Shown here: piece after piece, positions 1 through 8,586 of the stretch | How the letters are laid out: each line of letters opens with the position of its first letter | Numbering within the stretch: the first letter of the stretch is position 1 | Assembly: GCF_003970575.1 (NCBI RefSeq) | Contig: NZ_RXWZ01000024.1 | Location: 1-41,988 of the forward strand | Direction: 5' to 3' | Source of the DNA: Mammaliicoccus fleurettii | GTDB lineage: Bacteria; Bacillota; Bacilli; Staphylococcales; Staphylococcaceae | Length of the DNA stretch: 41,988 nt | Notes under the pieces: generated by a model | Databases searched by the model: none | The model's input: the letters and a program-made list of their open reading frames with translations, nothing else | What the model was told of the DNA's origin: nothing | Program-made: the position numbers and the translations under genes

Positions 1-128
1 TTTATTATTTTTAAAAAAATTCGACAATCTAAACACCTCTTAATCTTCAAATGTCTAAATAACAATGATATTACTATTTTAGCTTACAGTTCACTTTAAA
101 TAAAGTGAGAGACAGTCGAAATTAAAAA
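1..128. other. AT-rich non-coding edge of window
   Basis: No coding signal is seen on either strand. The only structure is a short perfect inverted repeat, TCACTTT (91-97) and AAAGTGA (102-108), just downstream of the minus-strand gene that ends at 129. It could be a weak terminator for that gene, but no T-run follows it on the minus strand. Confidence 0.4.
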
Positions 129-572
129 TTAATATGAAGTTTTTGGTAATAATTTTATATCTGAGTTCATTTCACTTAAATCATTAATTAAATCTTGCTC
201 AGTTTGATACACATACATTTTCGATTCACCAAACTTATACAAAATATACTCAGTACCACGTTGACCAGCTACATAATCGTCATCGTAACCCATACGCTCT
301 AATCCCGAAACATCCATAAATTCGCTTTTATTTATCCATTTAAATGCATGCTTTGTTTGACTTAAAGGAACATTTTGTAACAATGGATTGTCTTCTACTT
401 CATATGTAGCATTTGCTCGTTGTGGCGCAATTTCTTCAGTTTCTTGATTATCACTATTTTCAAATGGATTCAAATCGCTAATAGCAGGAACATTTCTGTA
501 CACAATTACGACTATAATTACAATTGCCAATAATGCTAATAAATTTCTAATTAACCTAAATAACCATCTCAA
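129..572 (-). CDS. Single-pass membrane-anchored hypothetical protein (DUF4930-like?)
   Basis: This 147-residue protein has one hydrophobic segment at about residues 5-25 (after a short basic start LRWLFRLIRN), then a charged linker and a soluble domain with a conserved-looking tail (KMYVYQTEQDLINDL). It is probably N-terminally anchored with the domain outside the membrane. I do not know its function. It resembles small staphylococcal proteins annotated DUF4930, but that is from memory. The frame opens at a GTG (582-584), yet that GTG lies inside the Shine-Dalgarno GAGAGGTG. A TTG at 570-572 has the GAGGTG core 9 nt upstream and is the better start. A TATAAT box (600-605, minus) lies just upstream. 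It is the last minus-strand gene before the window edge. Confidence 0.65.
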   Translation of the reverse strand: MRWLFRLIRNLLALLAIVIIVVIVYRNVPAISDLNPFENSDNQETEEIAPQRANATYEVEDNPLLQNVPLSQTKHAFKWINKSEFMDVSGLERMGYDDDYVAGQRGTEYILYKFGESKMYVYQTEQDLINDLSEMNSDIKLLPKTSY

Positions 573-599
573 TATTATAGACACCTCTCATTCATATAT

Positions 600-605
600 A
601 TTATA
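600..605 (-). promoter_or_regulatory. Candidate -10 box for the gene ending at 129
   Basis: A perfect TATAAT on the minus strand, about 28 nt upstream of the preferred TTG start. No convincing -35 box is seen at 16-18 nt, so this is a tentative promoter. Confidence 0.3.
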
Positions 606-648
606 CAAAAATATAATATAAATCATCATCGGGCTTTGGACTGAACTC

Positions 649-654
649 TATAAT
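649..654 (+). promoter_or_regulatory. Candidate -10 box for the small plus-strand gene
   Basis: TATAAT on the plus strand, 63 nt before the ATG of the 48-residue membrane peptide. The -35 region is poor, so this is only suggestive. Confidence 0.3.
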
Positions 655-717
655 CATTCTGTAGTCTGATGTATTTTTATCAATTCTCATATATAATCTC
701 ATTAAGAGGTGAAAATA

Positions 718-864
718 ATGGAATTAATATATATATTCTTAGCTATCTTGTTTTTAATTATCTTTTTCCGATTTTTTGTTGGGTTACTAAGAGTTCTCAT
801 AAAATTAGCTATTATTGCTTTAGTAATTTACTTCATATATCAAGGTGTTCTTTACTTTATGTGA
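718..864 (+). CDS. 48-residue hydrophobic membrane peptide
   Basis: This small gene is the only plausible plus-strand CDS in the window. It reads MELIYIFLAILFL..., with two hydrophobic stretches (about residues 2-21 and 28-46) split by one short basic turn (GLLRVLIK). It should be a helical-hairpin membrane peptide. Support comes from a strong Shine-Dalgarno AAGAGGTG ending 6 nt before the ATG, a TATAAT further upstream, and a strong terminator (894-935) 29 nt after the stop. It lies between two minus-strand genes. I do not recognise a family. A small membrane regulator or a toxin-like peptide is possible, but nothing here shows that. Confidence 0.55.
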   Translation: MELIYIFLAILFLIIFFRFFVGLLRVLIKLAIIALVIYFIYQGVLYFM

Positions 865-893
865 CCCTTAATGAATATCACTTGATTTTTATT

Positions 894-935
894 AAAGAAG
901 AAGCCGAGACAATAATTTGTCTCGGCTTCTTCTTT
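894..935. terminator. Bidirectional intrinsic terminator, 19-bp perfect stem
   Basis: Arms 894-912 and 917-935 pair perfectly (core GCCGAGACAA / TTGTCTCGGC) around a 4-nt loop. A and T runs flank both sides. It sits between the convergent small plus-strand gene (ends 864) and the minus-strand gene ending at 936, so it can serve both. Confidence 0.9.
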
Positions 936-1211
936 TTATTTATTTAGTAATTTTTTTAACAAGAATAAAGTAAGTGATACTAAAATACCCCACACTATGC
1001 CTGCACCAATTGATCCAAGAATAACACTAAATGAAAGTGATGATTCACTATTTGTTAATGTAAGTAATATTGATGAAAGAAATACACCTATAACACCTAA
1101 TGCCATTATAATTCCATAGTCTTTTTTTACAATCGCTCTTTTCTTTCGTTGAAAAATAGATATTATGAATAACAATGGTAAAACAACTAAAATAAATGTA
1201 ATGATTTGCAA
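936..1211 (-). CDS. Small membrane protein of unknown function, downstream of radC
   Basis: The protein has about three membrane segments: residues 2-18 after the preferred start, a central pair around VIGVFLSSILLTL and VILGSIGAGIVWGILV, and a C-terminal basic end (LLKKLLNK). No family is recognised. The frame can be extended to an ATG at 1257-1259 that overlaps the radC stop, but that ATG has no Shine-Dalgarno. A TTG at 1209-1211 lies 8 nt after GGAG and removes a non-hydrophobic 16-residue extension, so I choose it (91 residues). It is probably the last gene of the comC-radC transcript and ends one base from a strong terminator. Confidence 0.65.
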   Translation of the reverse strand: MQIITFILVVLPLLFIISIFQRKKRAIVKKDYGIIMALGVIGVFLSSILLTLTNSESSLSFSVILGSIGAGIVWGILVSLTLFLLKKLLNK

Positions 1212-1255
1212 ATCAAAAACTCCTGACTCATTTTTATTTATATTATACCATTGTA

Positions 1256-1972
1256 TCATTCATAAACATCATTAATTTCTATGTCTTCACGCATAATATA
1301 ATCATTTTCAAAAATACTTATAAATTCTCCATCCCCAATAATGATATGATCAAGTAAATCTATTCCCATTAATTCACAGCAATATAGAATTCGTTTAGTC
1401 GTTTTAATGTCTTCTATAGATGGTGTTGGATCTCCGCTCGGATGATTATGAGCTATTACAATGGATGCCGCCGAATGTTTGATTGCCTCTCTTAATAAAT
1501 CTCTCGGGTGTACTACTGCCATATTCAAAGAACCTATAAATATAGATTGTTCATGTATAATTTGATTTTTAGTGTTTAATAGCAACGCAACAAAGTGTTC
1601 TTGCTTTAAATATCTTAGTTTCTCCATCAAGTAATTTGCTACATCTTGTGGCTCATTTATTTCAAATTTATCCAATACTGTATTACTATGCATTCTTTTC
1701 GCTAATTCAATGACAGCTAAAATAGTAATGGCTTTAGATTCTCCTATTCCATTTACTGTTAATAATTCAGGCAAAGTAAGGTGCCTTAATTCTCTAGTGT
1801 TCTCTACTAAATTTAACACTTTATTTGCACATTCTAAACTCGAATATTGTTTACTACCAGAATTGATGATTATTGCCAATAACTCTCTATTAGTTAGTTT
1901 ATCCGGACCATAAGATTTTAATCTTTCTCTCGGTTTATCTTCGTGTTGTAAATCTTTAATTTTAATGACCAT
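1256..1972 (-). CDS. radC: RadC family protein (JAB/MPN metalloprotease-like domain)
   Basis: This 238-residue protein matches the RadC family in length and layout. It has an N-terminal UPF0758 segment (RERLKSYGPDKLTNRELLA), a helix-hairpin-helix (VNGIGESKA, about 73-81) and a C-terminal JAMM-type domain with the metal motif H175-N-H177-P-S-G-D and S185/D188. Despite the name, a DNA-repair role is not established for the family, and it is often linked to competence. The start ATG lies inside the end of comC (11-nt overlap) with a good TTAGGAGG just ahead, which implies translational coupling with the prepilin peptidase. Confidence 0.93.
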   Translation of the reverse strand: MVIKIKDLQHEDKPRERLKSYGPDKLTNRELLAIIINSGSKQYSSLECANKVLNLVENTRELRHLTLPELLTVNGIGESKAITILAVIELAKRMHSNTVLDKFEINEPQDVANYLMEKLRYLKQEHFVALLLNTKNQIIHEQSIFIGSLNMAVVHPRDLLREAIKHSAASIVIAHNHPSGDPTPSIEDIKTTKRILYCCELMGIDLLDHIIIGDGEFISIFENDYIMREDIEINDVYE

Positions 1973-2687
1973 GTAAGCCTCCTAAAAAATAATAATTAAG
2001 TTGATGATTAAAAATCAAAACAAATAGTGTAGAAACTGTGATAAAAGGAACTAAAGGAACTTTCTTCATAAGATTTTTACAAGCACAAGAATAAAGTAAG
2101 ACGAAAATTCCTGCAATAATGAACGTGAACATAAACATTAATAAAAATTGAGAATTGGATAGTATAATACTTAATAAAGAAAATAGTTTTATATCACCGT
2201 ATCCTATACTTTTATTAGAAATAAAATAAACACAATGAAGTAAAAACAGAATAAGAATTGATAATAAAAAACCTTTCAACGACATATCAAAAAGCACTAA
2301 AGCTGTTATAAACATTATAATTAATACATGGTTAGGAATAATATAGTGCTTCATATCATAAATAGATAAAGGGATTAAAAATATGACTAAGAAATAATAT
2401 AATAGAGGATCAAACGGTGTATTGCATATTAGAGGTATTAAAAAAAGTGTTCCTAGTATAAGTTCACATAAAAATAAATCTAGAGATATCCTACTCTTGC
2501 AAAATCTACATTTACCTTTTAAACATAAGTAACTGATAATTGGAATAAGATCTCTAAACAAAATATTTTTACAACAATTCTCACACTTAGAACGACTATG
2601 AAACATATTATAATTTATGTTTGTTGTACTTGTGAGTTGATACATATAACTAGCTAAAATTGCCCCCAACAAAAAGAGTAAAGCCAT
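1962..2687 (-). CDS. comC: Prepilin peptidase / methyltransferase (ComC, type IV pilin-like)
   Basis: This bifunctional membrane aspartic protease cleaves and N-methylates competence pseudopilins such as ComGC. The sequence shows many membrane segments, the four-cysteine N-terminal methyltransferase motif (C35-x2-C38 and C60-x2-C63) and the two catalytic aspartates, D111 in the SIYDMKHYIIPN context and D165 in GYGDIKLFS. The frame extends 13 codons further upstream, but GGAG lies 9 nt before the ATG at 2685-2687, giving the usual start MALLFLLG (241 residues). It overlaps radC by 11 nt. In S. aureus, as I recall, it follows folC directly; here a transporter gene lies between them. Confidence 0.92.
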   Translation of the reverse strand: MALLFLLGAILASYMYQLTSTTNINYNMFHSRSKCENCCKNILFRDLIPIISYLCLKGKCRFCKSRISLDLFLCELILGTLFLIPLICNTPFDPLLYYFLVIFLIPLSIYDMKHYIIPNHVLIIMFITALVLFDMSLKGFLLSILILFLLHCVYFISNKSIGYGDIKLFSLLSIILSNSQFLLMFMFTFIIAGIFVLLYSCACKNLMKKVPLVPFITVSTLFVLIFNHQLNYYFLGGLHGH

Positions 2688-2804
2688 TATTTCATTCTCC
2701 TTTTTTGATATATATAAATATACCAAAACAACTCGTTAAACGTATAACTACAGTTTTTGAACTTATGAGTATGCCATTATAAACATTAAAATATTATTCA
2801 TAAA

Positions 2805-2849
2805 AAAACTTGAAAAACTCTATGTAATAACATGAGTTTTTCAAGTTTT
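2805..2849 (-). terminator. Intrinsic terminator after the YfcC-type transporter gene
   Basis: A 16-bp stem is formed by 2805-2820 and 2834-2849 (AAAACTTGAAAAACTC and its complement) with a 13-nt loop. A run of A at 2802-2808 gives a U-run on the minus strand. It lies 17 nt past the stop at 2866. Confidence 0.88.
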
Positions 2850-2865
2850 GTAATATTTATAAAAG

Positions 2866-4263
2866 TTAAAAACCTAATCCTAAAGCAACGAATATTCCAG
2901 CCATACATATAACAACCCATAGTACTAATAACTTCCATATAAATTTCACCCATTTAGTATAAGAAATTCCGGCAACAGCCAATCCACCCATTAAAGAGGC
3001 GGAAGTTGGGAATATACTATTACTCACTGCGTCTCCATATTGGAAGGCAAGTACTGCCATCTGTCTATTAATACTTAATAAATCTGAAATCGGGACCATA
3101 AGTGGCATAGTTGTCATTGCTTGGCCCGATCCTGATGGTATAAAGAAGTTTAAAATCATTTGAATAACGAACATCATACCAACCGTAATACTAGCTGGTA
3201 AATCTTGAATGGTGTTTGTTAAATAATACACTATAGTATCTATAATTTTACCATTTTCTAATACGACAACAATTGCTTTAGCAAATCCTACAATTAAAGC
3301 ACCGAACAAAATAGATTTCATTCCTTCTACTAAAGCATCAAAAGTTCCATTAAACCCTAGACCACCGATAAACCCTGCTAATAAACCTGCTAATAAGAAA
3401 TTAGCACTCATTTCATTAAAGGACCATCCGAATGTAAAAATACCAAATACGTTAAAACAAATTGCAGCGACTAGCAAAATTAAACAAAATGATTGTCGTT
3501 TTGTAAATCTGCCAATCTTAGGTTGGTCAGCAATATTATGTTGTTCTTCTTGTTCTAATTCATATACTAAACTTTTCTTTGGATTTTTCTTAACTTTTCG
3601 AGCATATAACATTACATAAATGATGCCAACAATCAATACACATATATAAATGATCGTTCTAAATTGCCAGCCTGAAAACAGAGGAATTTCAGCGATTTTT
3701 TGTGCGACTCCAACCGTAAATGGATTGAGCATGCCTCCTAGAAATCCTGCTGCTGCCCCCATTATAATCATTGCTGTACCAGTCATCGCATCATACCCAA
3801 CTGCTCTTGCGATTGCTATACCTATCGGAACAAATATAATAGTTTCTTCAGCCAATCCAATAGAAAAACCGAGTAATGAGAAAATAAACATCGTTAGAGG
3901 AATCATAAATTTGCCGTTTTCCCCTAACTTGTTCATTGCAGCATTTACACCATTTGTAATAGCGCCAGTCTTATGTATAATACCAAAAGCGCCACCTACT
4001 AGAAATATGTAAAAAATAATATCCGCGCCACTAATTAAACCTTCAGGAATCGATCTAAAGATTTCTAAAAATCCAGATGGTTGACTGTCTACTAAATGAT
4101 AAGTACCTGATACAACTTCTTCTCGATCATTTACAGTTTTACGTTCAAATTCACCTGAAGGTATTACATAAGTTAGCAAGCAACTTATCGCAATAATAAA
4201 TAGTAAAATCGCATATGTATGAGGATTTTTGAATTTTATTTTCTGTTTATTGTTTTCTTTCAT
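2866..4263 (-). CDS. YfcC-family membrane transporter
   Basis: This is a 465-residue polytopic protein with about 11-12 membrane segments. It carries the N-terminal pattern of YfcC/C4-dicarboxylate-anaerobic-carrier-type permeases (PHTYAILLFIIAISCLLTYVIPSGEF), a glycine-rich GGAFGIIHKTGAI, and the re-entrant-like motifs LNPFTVGVAQ and FIPSGSGQAMTTMPLMVPISD. Substrate is unknown; relatives are annotated as amino-acid or basic amino-acid/ornithine carriers or short-chain carboxylate carriers, and the sequence does not decide. It starts with ATG after AAAGGGGAG. It stands alone, with the folC terminator upstream and its own terminator downstream, between folC and comC. Confidence 0.85.
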   Translation of the reverse strand: MKENNKQKIKFKNPHTYAILLFIIAISCLLTYVIPSGEFERKTVNDREEVVSGTYHLVDSQPSGFLEIFRSIPEGLISGADIIFYIFLVGGAFGIIHKTGAITNGVNAAMNKLGENGKFMIPLTMFIFSLLGFSIGLAEETIIFVPIGIAIARAVGYDAMTGTAMIIMGAAAGFLGGMLNPFTVGVAQKIAEIPLFSGWQFRTIIYICVLIVGIIYVMLYARKVKKNPKKSLVYELEQEEQHNIADQPKIGRFTKRQSFCLILLVAAICFNVFGIFTFGWSFNEMSANFLLAGLLAGFIGGLGFNGTFDALVEGMKSILFGALIVGFAKAIVVVLENGKIIDTIVYYLTNTIQDLPASITVGMMFVIQMILNFFIPSGSGQAMTTMPLMVPISDLLSINRQMAVLAFQYGDAVSNSIFPTSASLMGGLAVAGISYTKWVKFIWKLLVLWVVICMAGIFVALGLGF

Positions 4264-4277
4264 ATAATCTCCCCTTT

Positions 4278-4293
4278 AGTAATATATATTACT
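4278..4293. repeat. 16-bp perfect palindrome in front of the YfcC gene
   Basis: AGTAATAT followed directly by ATATTACT lies 15 nt upstream of the transporter start codon, just before its Shine-Dalgarno. It could be an operator overlapping the promoter, but the sequence is AT-only in the centre and could be chance. Confidence 0.3.
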
Positions 4294-4334
4294 CATACCC
4301 TATTTTTCAGAATATAATGAATTTTTACACAAAA

Positions 4335-4372
4335 AAAAGATAACGACATTTTTCATTTTGTCGTTATCTTTT
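4335..4372 (-). terminator. Intrinsic terminator after folC
   Basis: A 14-bp stem pairs 4335-4348 with 4359-4372 (core GATAACGACA / TGTCGTTATC), with a 10-nt loop and eight A at 4331-4338 for the minus-strand U-run. It is 11 nt past the folC stop. Confidence 0.92.
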
Positions 4373-4382
4373 AACTCATTTA

Positions 4383-5645
4383 TTATTGAACAAACAATTT
4401 TCTTACTTCACTTATAAAATACAAACTACCGGTTATAACAAGTAATTCACCATCATATTCATCGATAAAGCTATTATAATTTTGAATCTTTTCAATGTGA
4501 TCATGTTCTAAGTAATCATAAACTGCATCTATTGGTAATGCTTTTGGAAAATCAAATGTCGTTACATAGAATCTGTTCGCTACGTCTTCTAAACTGTTTA
4601 ACATTTTTCCAATAGGTTTTCCTTCAATAGCTGCAAACAATACGTCAATTTTTTTATCAGAATAATACTGATTCAAAGTATTAACTAACGCATCTATACT
4701 TTCTTTATTATGAGCACCATCAATTAATATGAGAGGCTGATCTTTAACTTTTTCAATACGGCCTAACCAAGTCGTATTCTCAATGGCATCTATCATTTTA
4801 TTAAAGTCTAATTGTATAATCCCTCTTTGAAACATTTCAATGAGCGTTGTAATTGCAAGTGCAGCATTTTCATGTTGATGTTGACCAATCATTTTTAGTT
4901 GAATATTTTCAAGTTCATAACTTTCATATCTGTAAGTAAATTCAGCATCATCAGAAATAACATGAATATCTCTATCTAATTCTAAACCTTTATTATAATT
5001 AGTTTCTACAACTTCACGCACAAAATGTAGCGCATCTTTAGGTTTAATTGAATAAACAAGAGGTACACTTGGTTTAATTACACCAGCTTTTTCCCTAGCA
5101 ATATCCATATAAGTTTCACCTAATATATTTGTATGGTCTAAACCGATACTTGTTAATACTGTCATAATTGGTTGGAATACATTAGTTGAATCATTTAAAG
5201 CTCCTAATCCTGCTTCAACTAAAACAAAATCAACAGGGCGTATAGATCCAAAATATACAAACATAATTAATGTGATAATTTCAAATTCTGTAGCTGGTCC
5301 TAAATCAGTTTCAGTTTCAAGTCTTTCTGAAATTGGTTTAACTATTTGAACTAAGTCAACTAATTCATCGTTAGTTATCGGAACACCGTTAATGCTTATT
5401 CTTTCATTAAATGTAACGATATATGGTGAAGTAAAAGTACCAACTTCATAATTATTTGCTACAAGTGCATTTCTTAAATAACTGACTGTTGATCCTTTAC
5501 CATTCGTACCTACTACATGAACTGCTTGAATATTATCTTCAGGATGGTCCAGTTTACTGAGCATCCACTTCATTCTTTTAACACCTGGTTTAATACCAAA
5601 TTTAGTTCGTTCGTGTATCCAGTGTAAACTATCTAAATAATCCAT
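4383..5645 (-). CDS. folC: Folylpolyglutamate synthase / dihydrofolate synthase
   Basis: The enzyme adds glutamate to dihydropteroate and folates using ATP. It is 420 residues, normal for FolC. It has the Mur-ligase P-loop GTNGKGS (46-52), the folate signature EAGLGALNDSTNV, and the Mur-ligase LIDGAHN motif starting the C-terminal domain. It starts 8 nt after the valS stop, with GGAAAG as ribosome-binding site, so it should be co-transcribed with valS and therefore placed under the valine T-box. A strong terminator ends the unit. Confidence 0.95.
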   Translation of the reverse strand: MDYLDSLHWIHERTKFGIKPGVKRMKWMLSKLDHPEDNIQAVHVVGTNGKGSTVSYLRNALVANNYEVGTFTSPYIVTFNERISINGVPITNDELVDLVQIVKPISERLETETDLGPATEFEIITLIMFVYFGSIRPVDFVLVEAGLGALNDSTNVFQPIMTVLTSIGLDHTNILGETYMDIAREKAGVIKPSVPLVYSIKPKDALHFVREVVETNYNKGLELDRDIHVISDDAEFTYRYESYELENIQLKMIGQHQHENAALAITTLIEMFQRGIIQLDFNKMIDAIENTTWLGRIEKVKDQPLILIDGAHNKESIDALVNTLNQYYSDKKIDVLFAAIEGKPIGKMLNSLEDVANRFYVTTFDFPKALPIDAVYDYLEHDHIEKIQNYNSFIDEYDGELLVITGSLYFISEVRKLFVQ

Positions 5646-5653
5646 TAGCTTTC

Positions 5654-8284
5654 CTAGCCTTTCAATTGTTCAATTCTAGCTAGTACACCATCATATTTTT
5701 CTTGATAATTAACTTTTTTATCTTTCTCTTCGTTAATAATCTTTTCAGGTGCATTAGCAACGAACTTCTCATTGCTCAATTTTTTATTAACACGATCTAA
5801 TTCTTTTTGCCATTTATTAAGTTCTTGCTCAAGTCTTTCTATTTCTTTGTCCATGTCAATTAATCCTTCTAATGGTAACACCACTGTAGCACCAAATACA
5901 ACTTCAGTCATCGCTTTTTCAGGTATTTCTATAGAAGTATCGATAATTAACTCACTTGGATTACAAAAACGCATTAAGTAATCTTTATTATCTAAAAGTT
6001 GCTCTTTAACTTTTTCGTCTTTTGCTTCGATATGAATTGGCACTTCTTTAGACATCGGTGTATTCACTTCACGTCTAGCTTGTCTTACAGATTTAATAAT
6101 TTCAACTAACAGTTGCATTGAAACTTTACTGTTTTCATTTGATAATTCTGGTTTAACTTCTGGCCATGAAGCGTTTATGATTGTTTCTCCTTCATGAGGT
6201 AGAGCTTGCCATATATGTTCTGTTACAAATGGCATTAATGGATGTAACATTCTCATTGTTTGATCCAGTGTGTAAGCTAATACTGAACGCGTCATTTGTT
6301 TTTTAGACTCATCTTCACCGTTCATTGGTATTTTACTCATTTCAATATACCAATCACAGAACTCATCCCAAATAAAGTTATAAAGTACGCGACCAACTTC
6401 ACCAAATTCATATTTATCACTTAAATCTGTAACATTTGCTATAGTTTCGTTTAATCGTGTAAGAATCCATTCATCAGCAACAGATTTTTCACCTGATAAA
6501 TCTATATCTTCAAACTTAAATGATTCACCAATATTCATAATACTAAAACGAGAAGCATTCCAAATCTTGTTGATAAAGTTCCAAATAGCTTCAACTTTTT
6601 CAGTAGAATAACGTAAATCGTGTCCAGGTGATGAACCAGTAGCTAAGAAGTATCTTAAGCTATCCGCACCATATTCTTCTATAACATCCATTGGGTCAAC
6701 ACCATTACCTAATGACTTACTCATCTTACGGCCATCTTCAGCTCTTACTAAACCGTGTAACAAGACATCATTGAATGGTTTTTGTCCAGTAAATTCAAGC
6801 CCTTGGAAAATCATTCTCGATACCCAGAAGAAAATAATATCATAACCTGTAACTAATGTGTTAGTTGGATAATAACGTTTAAAGTCTTCATTGTTTTCGT
6901 CTGGCCATCCTAATGTAGAAAATGGCCATAATGCAGAACTAAACCATGTATCAAGAACGTCTTCATCTTGAGTCCAATTTTCAATATCTTCTGGCGCTTC
7001 TTCTCCTACATATGTTTCACCTGTCTCGTTATGATACCAGGCTGGAATTTGATGACCCCACCATAGTTGTCGAGAAATTGTCCAGTCGCGGATGTTTTCC
7101 ATCCATCTATTAAATGTACCTTCAAATCTGTCTGGAACAAAATTAATACGATTTTCAGTATCTTGGTTATCTAAAGCTTGTTTAGCTAGAGGTTCCATCT
7201 TCACAAACCATTGAGTAGATAAGTAAGGCTCAACTACTGCCCCACTTCTTTCTGAATGGCCAACTGAATGCTCATGTTCTTCAACTTTAATTAACTCTCC
7301 AGTTGCTTTTAAATCTTCAATTAATTGCTTACGGCATTCAAAACGATCTAAACCATTATATTTACCAGCAAGCTCATTCATTGTACCGTCTTCATTCATA
7401 ACGTTAATTTTTTCTAGTTGATGTCTTTCACCAATTTCGAAGTCATTAGGATCATGAGCAGGTGTTACTTTCATTGCTCCACTACCAAAATCAATATCAA
7501 CATAATCGTCACCAATGATTGGTAATTCACGACCAATAATTGGTAAAACAACAGATTTACCTATTAAGTGTTTATATCGATCATCGTTTGGATTAACAAC
7601 AATTGCAGTATCTCCAAGCATCGTTTCAGGACGTGTTGTTGCTATTTCAATAGCACCTTCTCCTTCTTTAAACGGATACTTAATATGATAGAAATGCCCT
7701 AATATATCTTCATGTATAACTTCTATATCAGAAATTGCTGTTTTAGTTTGTGGATCCCAGTTAATAATTCTTTCTCCACGATATATCAAACCTTTATTAT
7801 ACATATCAACAAACACTTTTTTAACTGCTTGTGATAATCCTTCGTCTAATGTAAAACGTTCACGACTATAGTCTAAACCTAAGCCTAACTTAGACCATTG
7901 TGCACGAATAAAGTCTGCATATTCTTCTTTCCATGACCAAGCATGTTCAAGGAATTTTTCTCTACCTAAGTCATGTCTAGTCAATCCTTGTTCTTTTAAT
8001 TTGCCTTCAACTTTAGCTTGGGTTGCGATACCTGCATGGTCCATACCAGGTAAATACAAAGTATCATACACTTGCATTCTTTTCATTCTAGTTAAAATAT
8101 CTTGTAAAGTTGTATCCCATGCATGACCTAAATGTAGCTTACCAGTTACATTTGGAGGCGGAATAACAATCGTATACGTTTCTTTGTCTTTATTTTCACT
8201 TGGTTTAAAACAATCATTTTCTAACCAATGTTGATAACGGCCTTCTTCAACCTTTTTAGGGTTATATTTAGGTTCCATTTCCAT
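5654..8284 (-). CDS. valS: Valyl-tRNA synthetase
   Basis: This class I aminoacyl-tRNA synthetase charges tRNA-Val and edits Thr. Its 876 residues are the typical bacterial length. The HIGH-type signature [12 protein letters not shown] is at about 44-55, KMSKS ([14 protein letters not shown]) at about 522, the CP1 editing region has [12 protein letters not shown], and a C-terminal coiled-coil arm runs from about residue 810 to the end ([21 protein letters not shown]). GGAG lies 9 nt before the ATG. It heads valS-folC, behind a T-box leader and a good promoter. Confidence 0.98.
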   Translation of the reverse strand: MEMEPKYNPKKVEEGRYQHWLENDCFKPSENKDKETYTIVIPPPNVTGKLHLGHAWDTTLQDILTRMKRMQVYDTLYLPGMDHAGIATQAKVEGKLKEQGLTRHDLGREKFLEHAWSWKEEYADFIRAQWSKLGLGLDYSRERFTLDEGLSQAVKKVFVDMYNKGLIYRGERIINWDPQTKTAISDIEVIHEDILGHFYHIKYPFKEGEGAIEIATTRPETMLGDTAIVVNPNDDRYKHLIGKSVVLPIIGRELPIIGDDYVDIDFGSGAMKVTPAHDPNDFEIGERHQLEKINVMNEDGTMNELAGKYNGLDRFECRKQLIEDLKATGELIKVEEHEHSVGHSERSGAVVEPYLSTQWFVKMEPLAKQALDNQDTENRINFVPDRFEGTFNRWMENIRDWTISRQLWWGHQIPAWYHNETGETYVGEEAPEDIENWTQDEDVLDTWFSSALWPFSTLGWPDENNEDFKRYYPTNTLVTGYDIIFFWVSRMIFQGLEFTGQKPFNDVLLHGLVRAEDGRKMSKSLGNGVDPMDVIEEYGADSLRYFLATGSSPGHDLRYSTEKVEAIWNFINKIWNASRFSIMNIGESFKFEDIDLSGEKSVADEWILTRLNETIANVTDLSDKYEFGEVGRVLYNFIWDEFCDWYIEMSKIPMNGEDESKKQMTRSVLAYTLDQTMRMLHPLMPFVTEHIWQALPHEGETIINASWPEVKPELSNENSKVSMQLLVEIIKSVRQARREVNTPMSKEVPIHIEAKDEKVKEQLLDNKDYLMRFCNPSELIIDTSIEIPEKAMTEVVFGATVVLPLEGLIDMDKEIERLEQELNKWQKELDRVNKKLSNEKFVANAPEKIINEEKDKKVNYQEKYDGVLARIEQLKG

Positions 8285-8312
8285 TATTTATCACTCCTTT
8301 TTAATATAAAAA

Positions 8313-8540
8313 AACCCGTCCTAAATGAATAGGACGGGTTAAACCGTGGTACCACCTAAATTCAATATAATTTCTTATATTGCACTTTAACGATTATCGC
8401 TCGCACACGCATTAATCTACTTAGTTTCAATTAACGTTCAAATTAAGGCTACCTTCAATCATCATTAATATGTATTCACACCAACCATACACTCTCTTCA
8501 AATAATCAATGATTTACTCTTCCTTGTTAAATATTTAATT
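8313..8540 (-). promoter_or_regulatory. T-box leader of valS
   Basis: The leader carries the conserved T-box AGGTGGTACCACGG (8344-8357), which pairs with the tRNA acceptor end, followed by a terminator with perfect 10-bp arms 8313-8322 and 8331-8340 and then an A-run (U-run on the minus strand). Upstream is a long Stem I region closed by ATCATT and AATGAT. A GUA valine codon in the context GAAGGUAGCC (8450-8452) is a candidate specifier; I cannot confirm its position in the loop. Uncharged tRNA-Val should allow read-through into valS-folC. Confidence 0.92.
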
Positions 8541-8546
8541 ACTTTA

Positions 8547-8575
8547 ATAATATAAGCACTTTCAATATAAGTCAA
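8547..8575 (-). promoter_or_regulatory. Promoter of valS-folC
   Basis: TTGACT (8570-8575), a 17-nt spacer and TATTAT (8547-8552) on the minus strand, directly before the T-box leader. The -35 lies in the loop of an 11-bp inverted repeat (8558-8585). Confidence 0.7.
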
Positions 8576-8585
8576 TATTGAAAGT
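8558..8585. repeat. 11-bp inverted repeat spanning the valS -35 box
   Basis: ACTTTCAATAT (8558-8568) and ATATTGAAAGT (8575-8585) are perfect complements with a 6-nt loop. It begins 2 nt past the stop of the AbrB-type gene, so it can act as that gene's terminator hairpin, although no good U-run follows. It also overlaps the valS promoter and could instead be an operator. Confidence 0.55.
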
Positions 8586-8586
8586 A

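Noticed and set aside
669-947. 92-codon plus-strand frame from 669
   Set aside because: It runs in a different frame from the well-signalled 48-residue gene, has no Shine-Dalgarno and passes through the terminator hairpin.
1256-1258. ATG start at 1257-1259 for the small membrane protein after radC
   Set aside because: It has no Shine-Dalgarno and adds a polar extension; a TTG with GGAG at 8 nt fits better.
3650-4012. 120-codon plus-strand frame opposite the YfcC gene
   Set aside because: It mirrors the hydrophobic codons of the transporter on the other strand. No start signal is seen.
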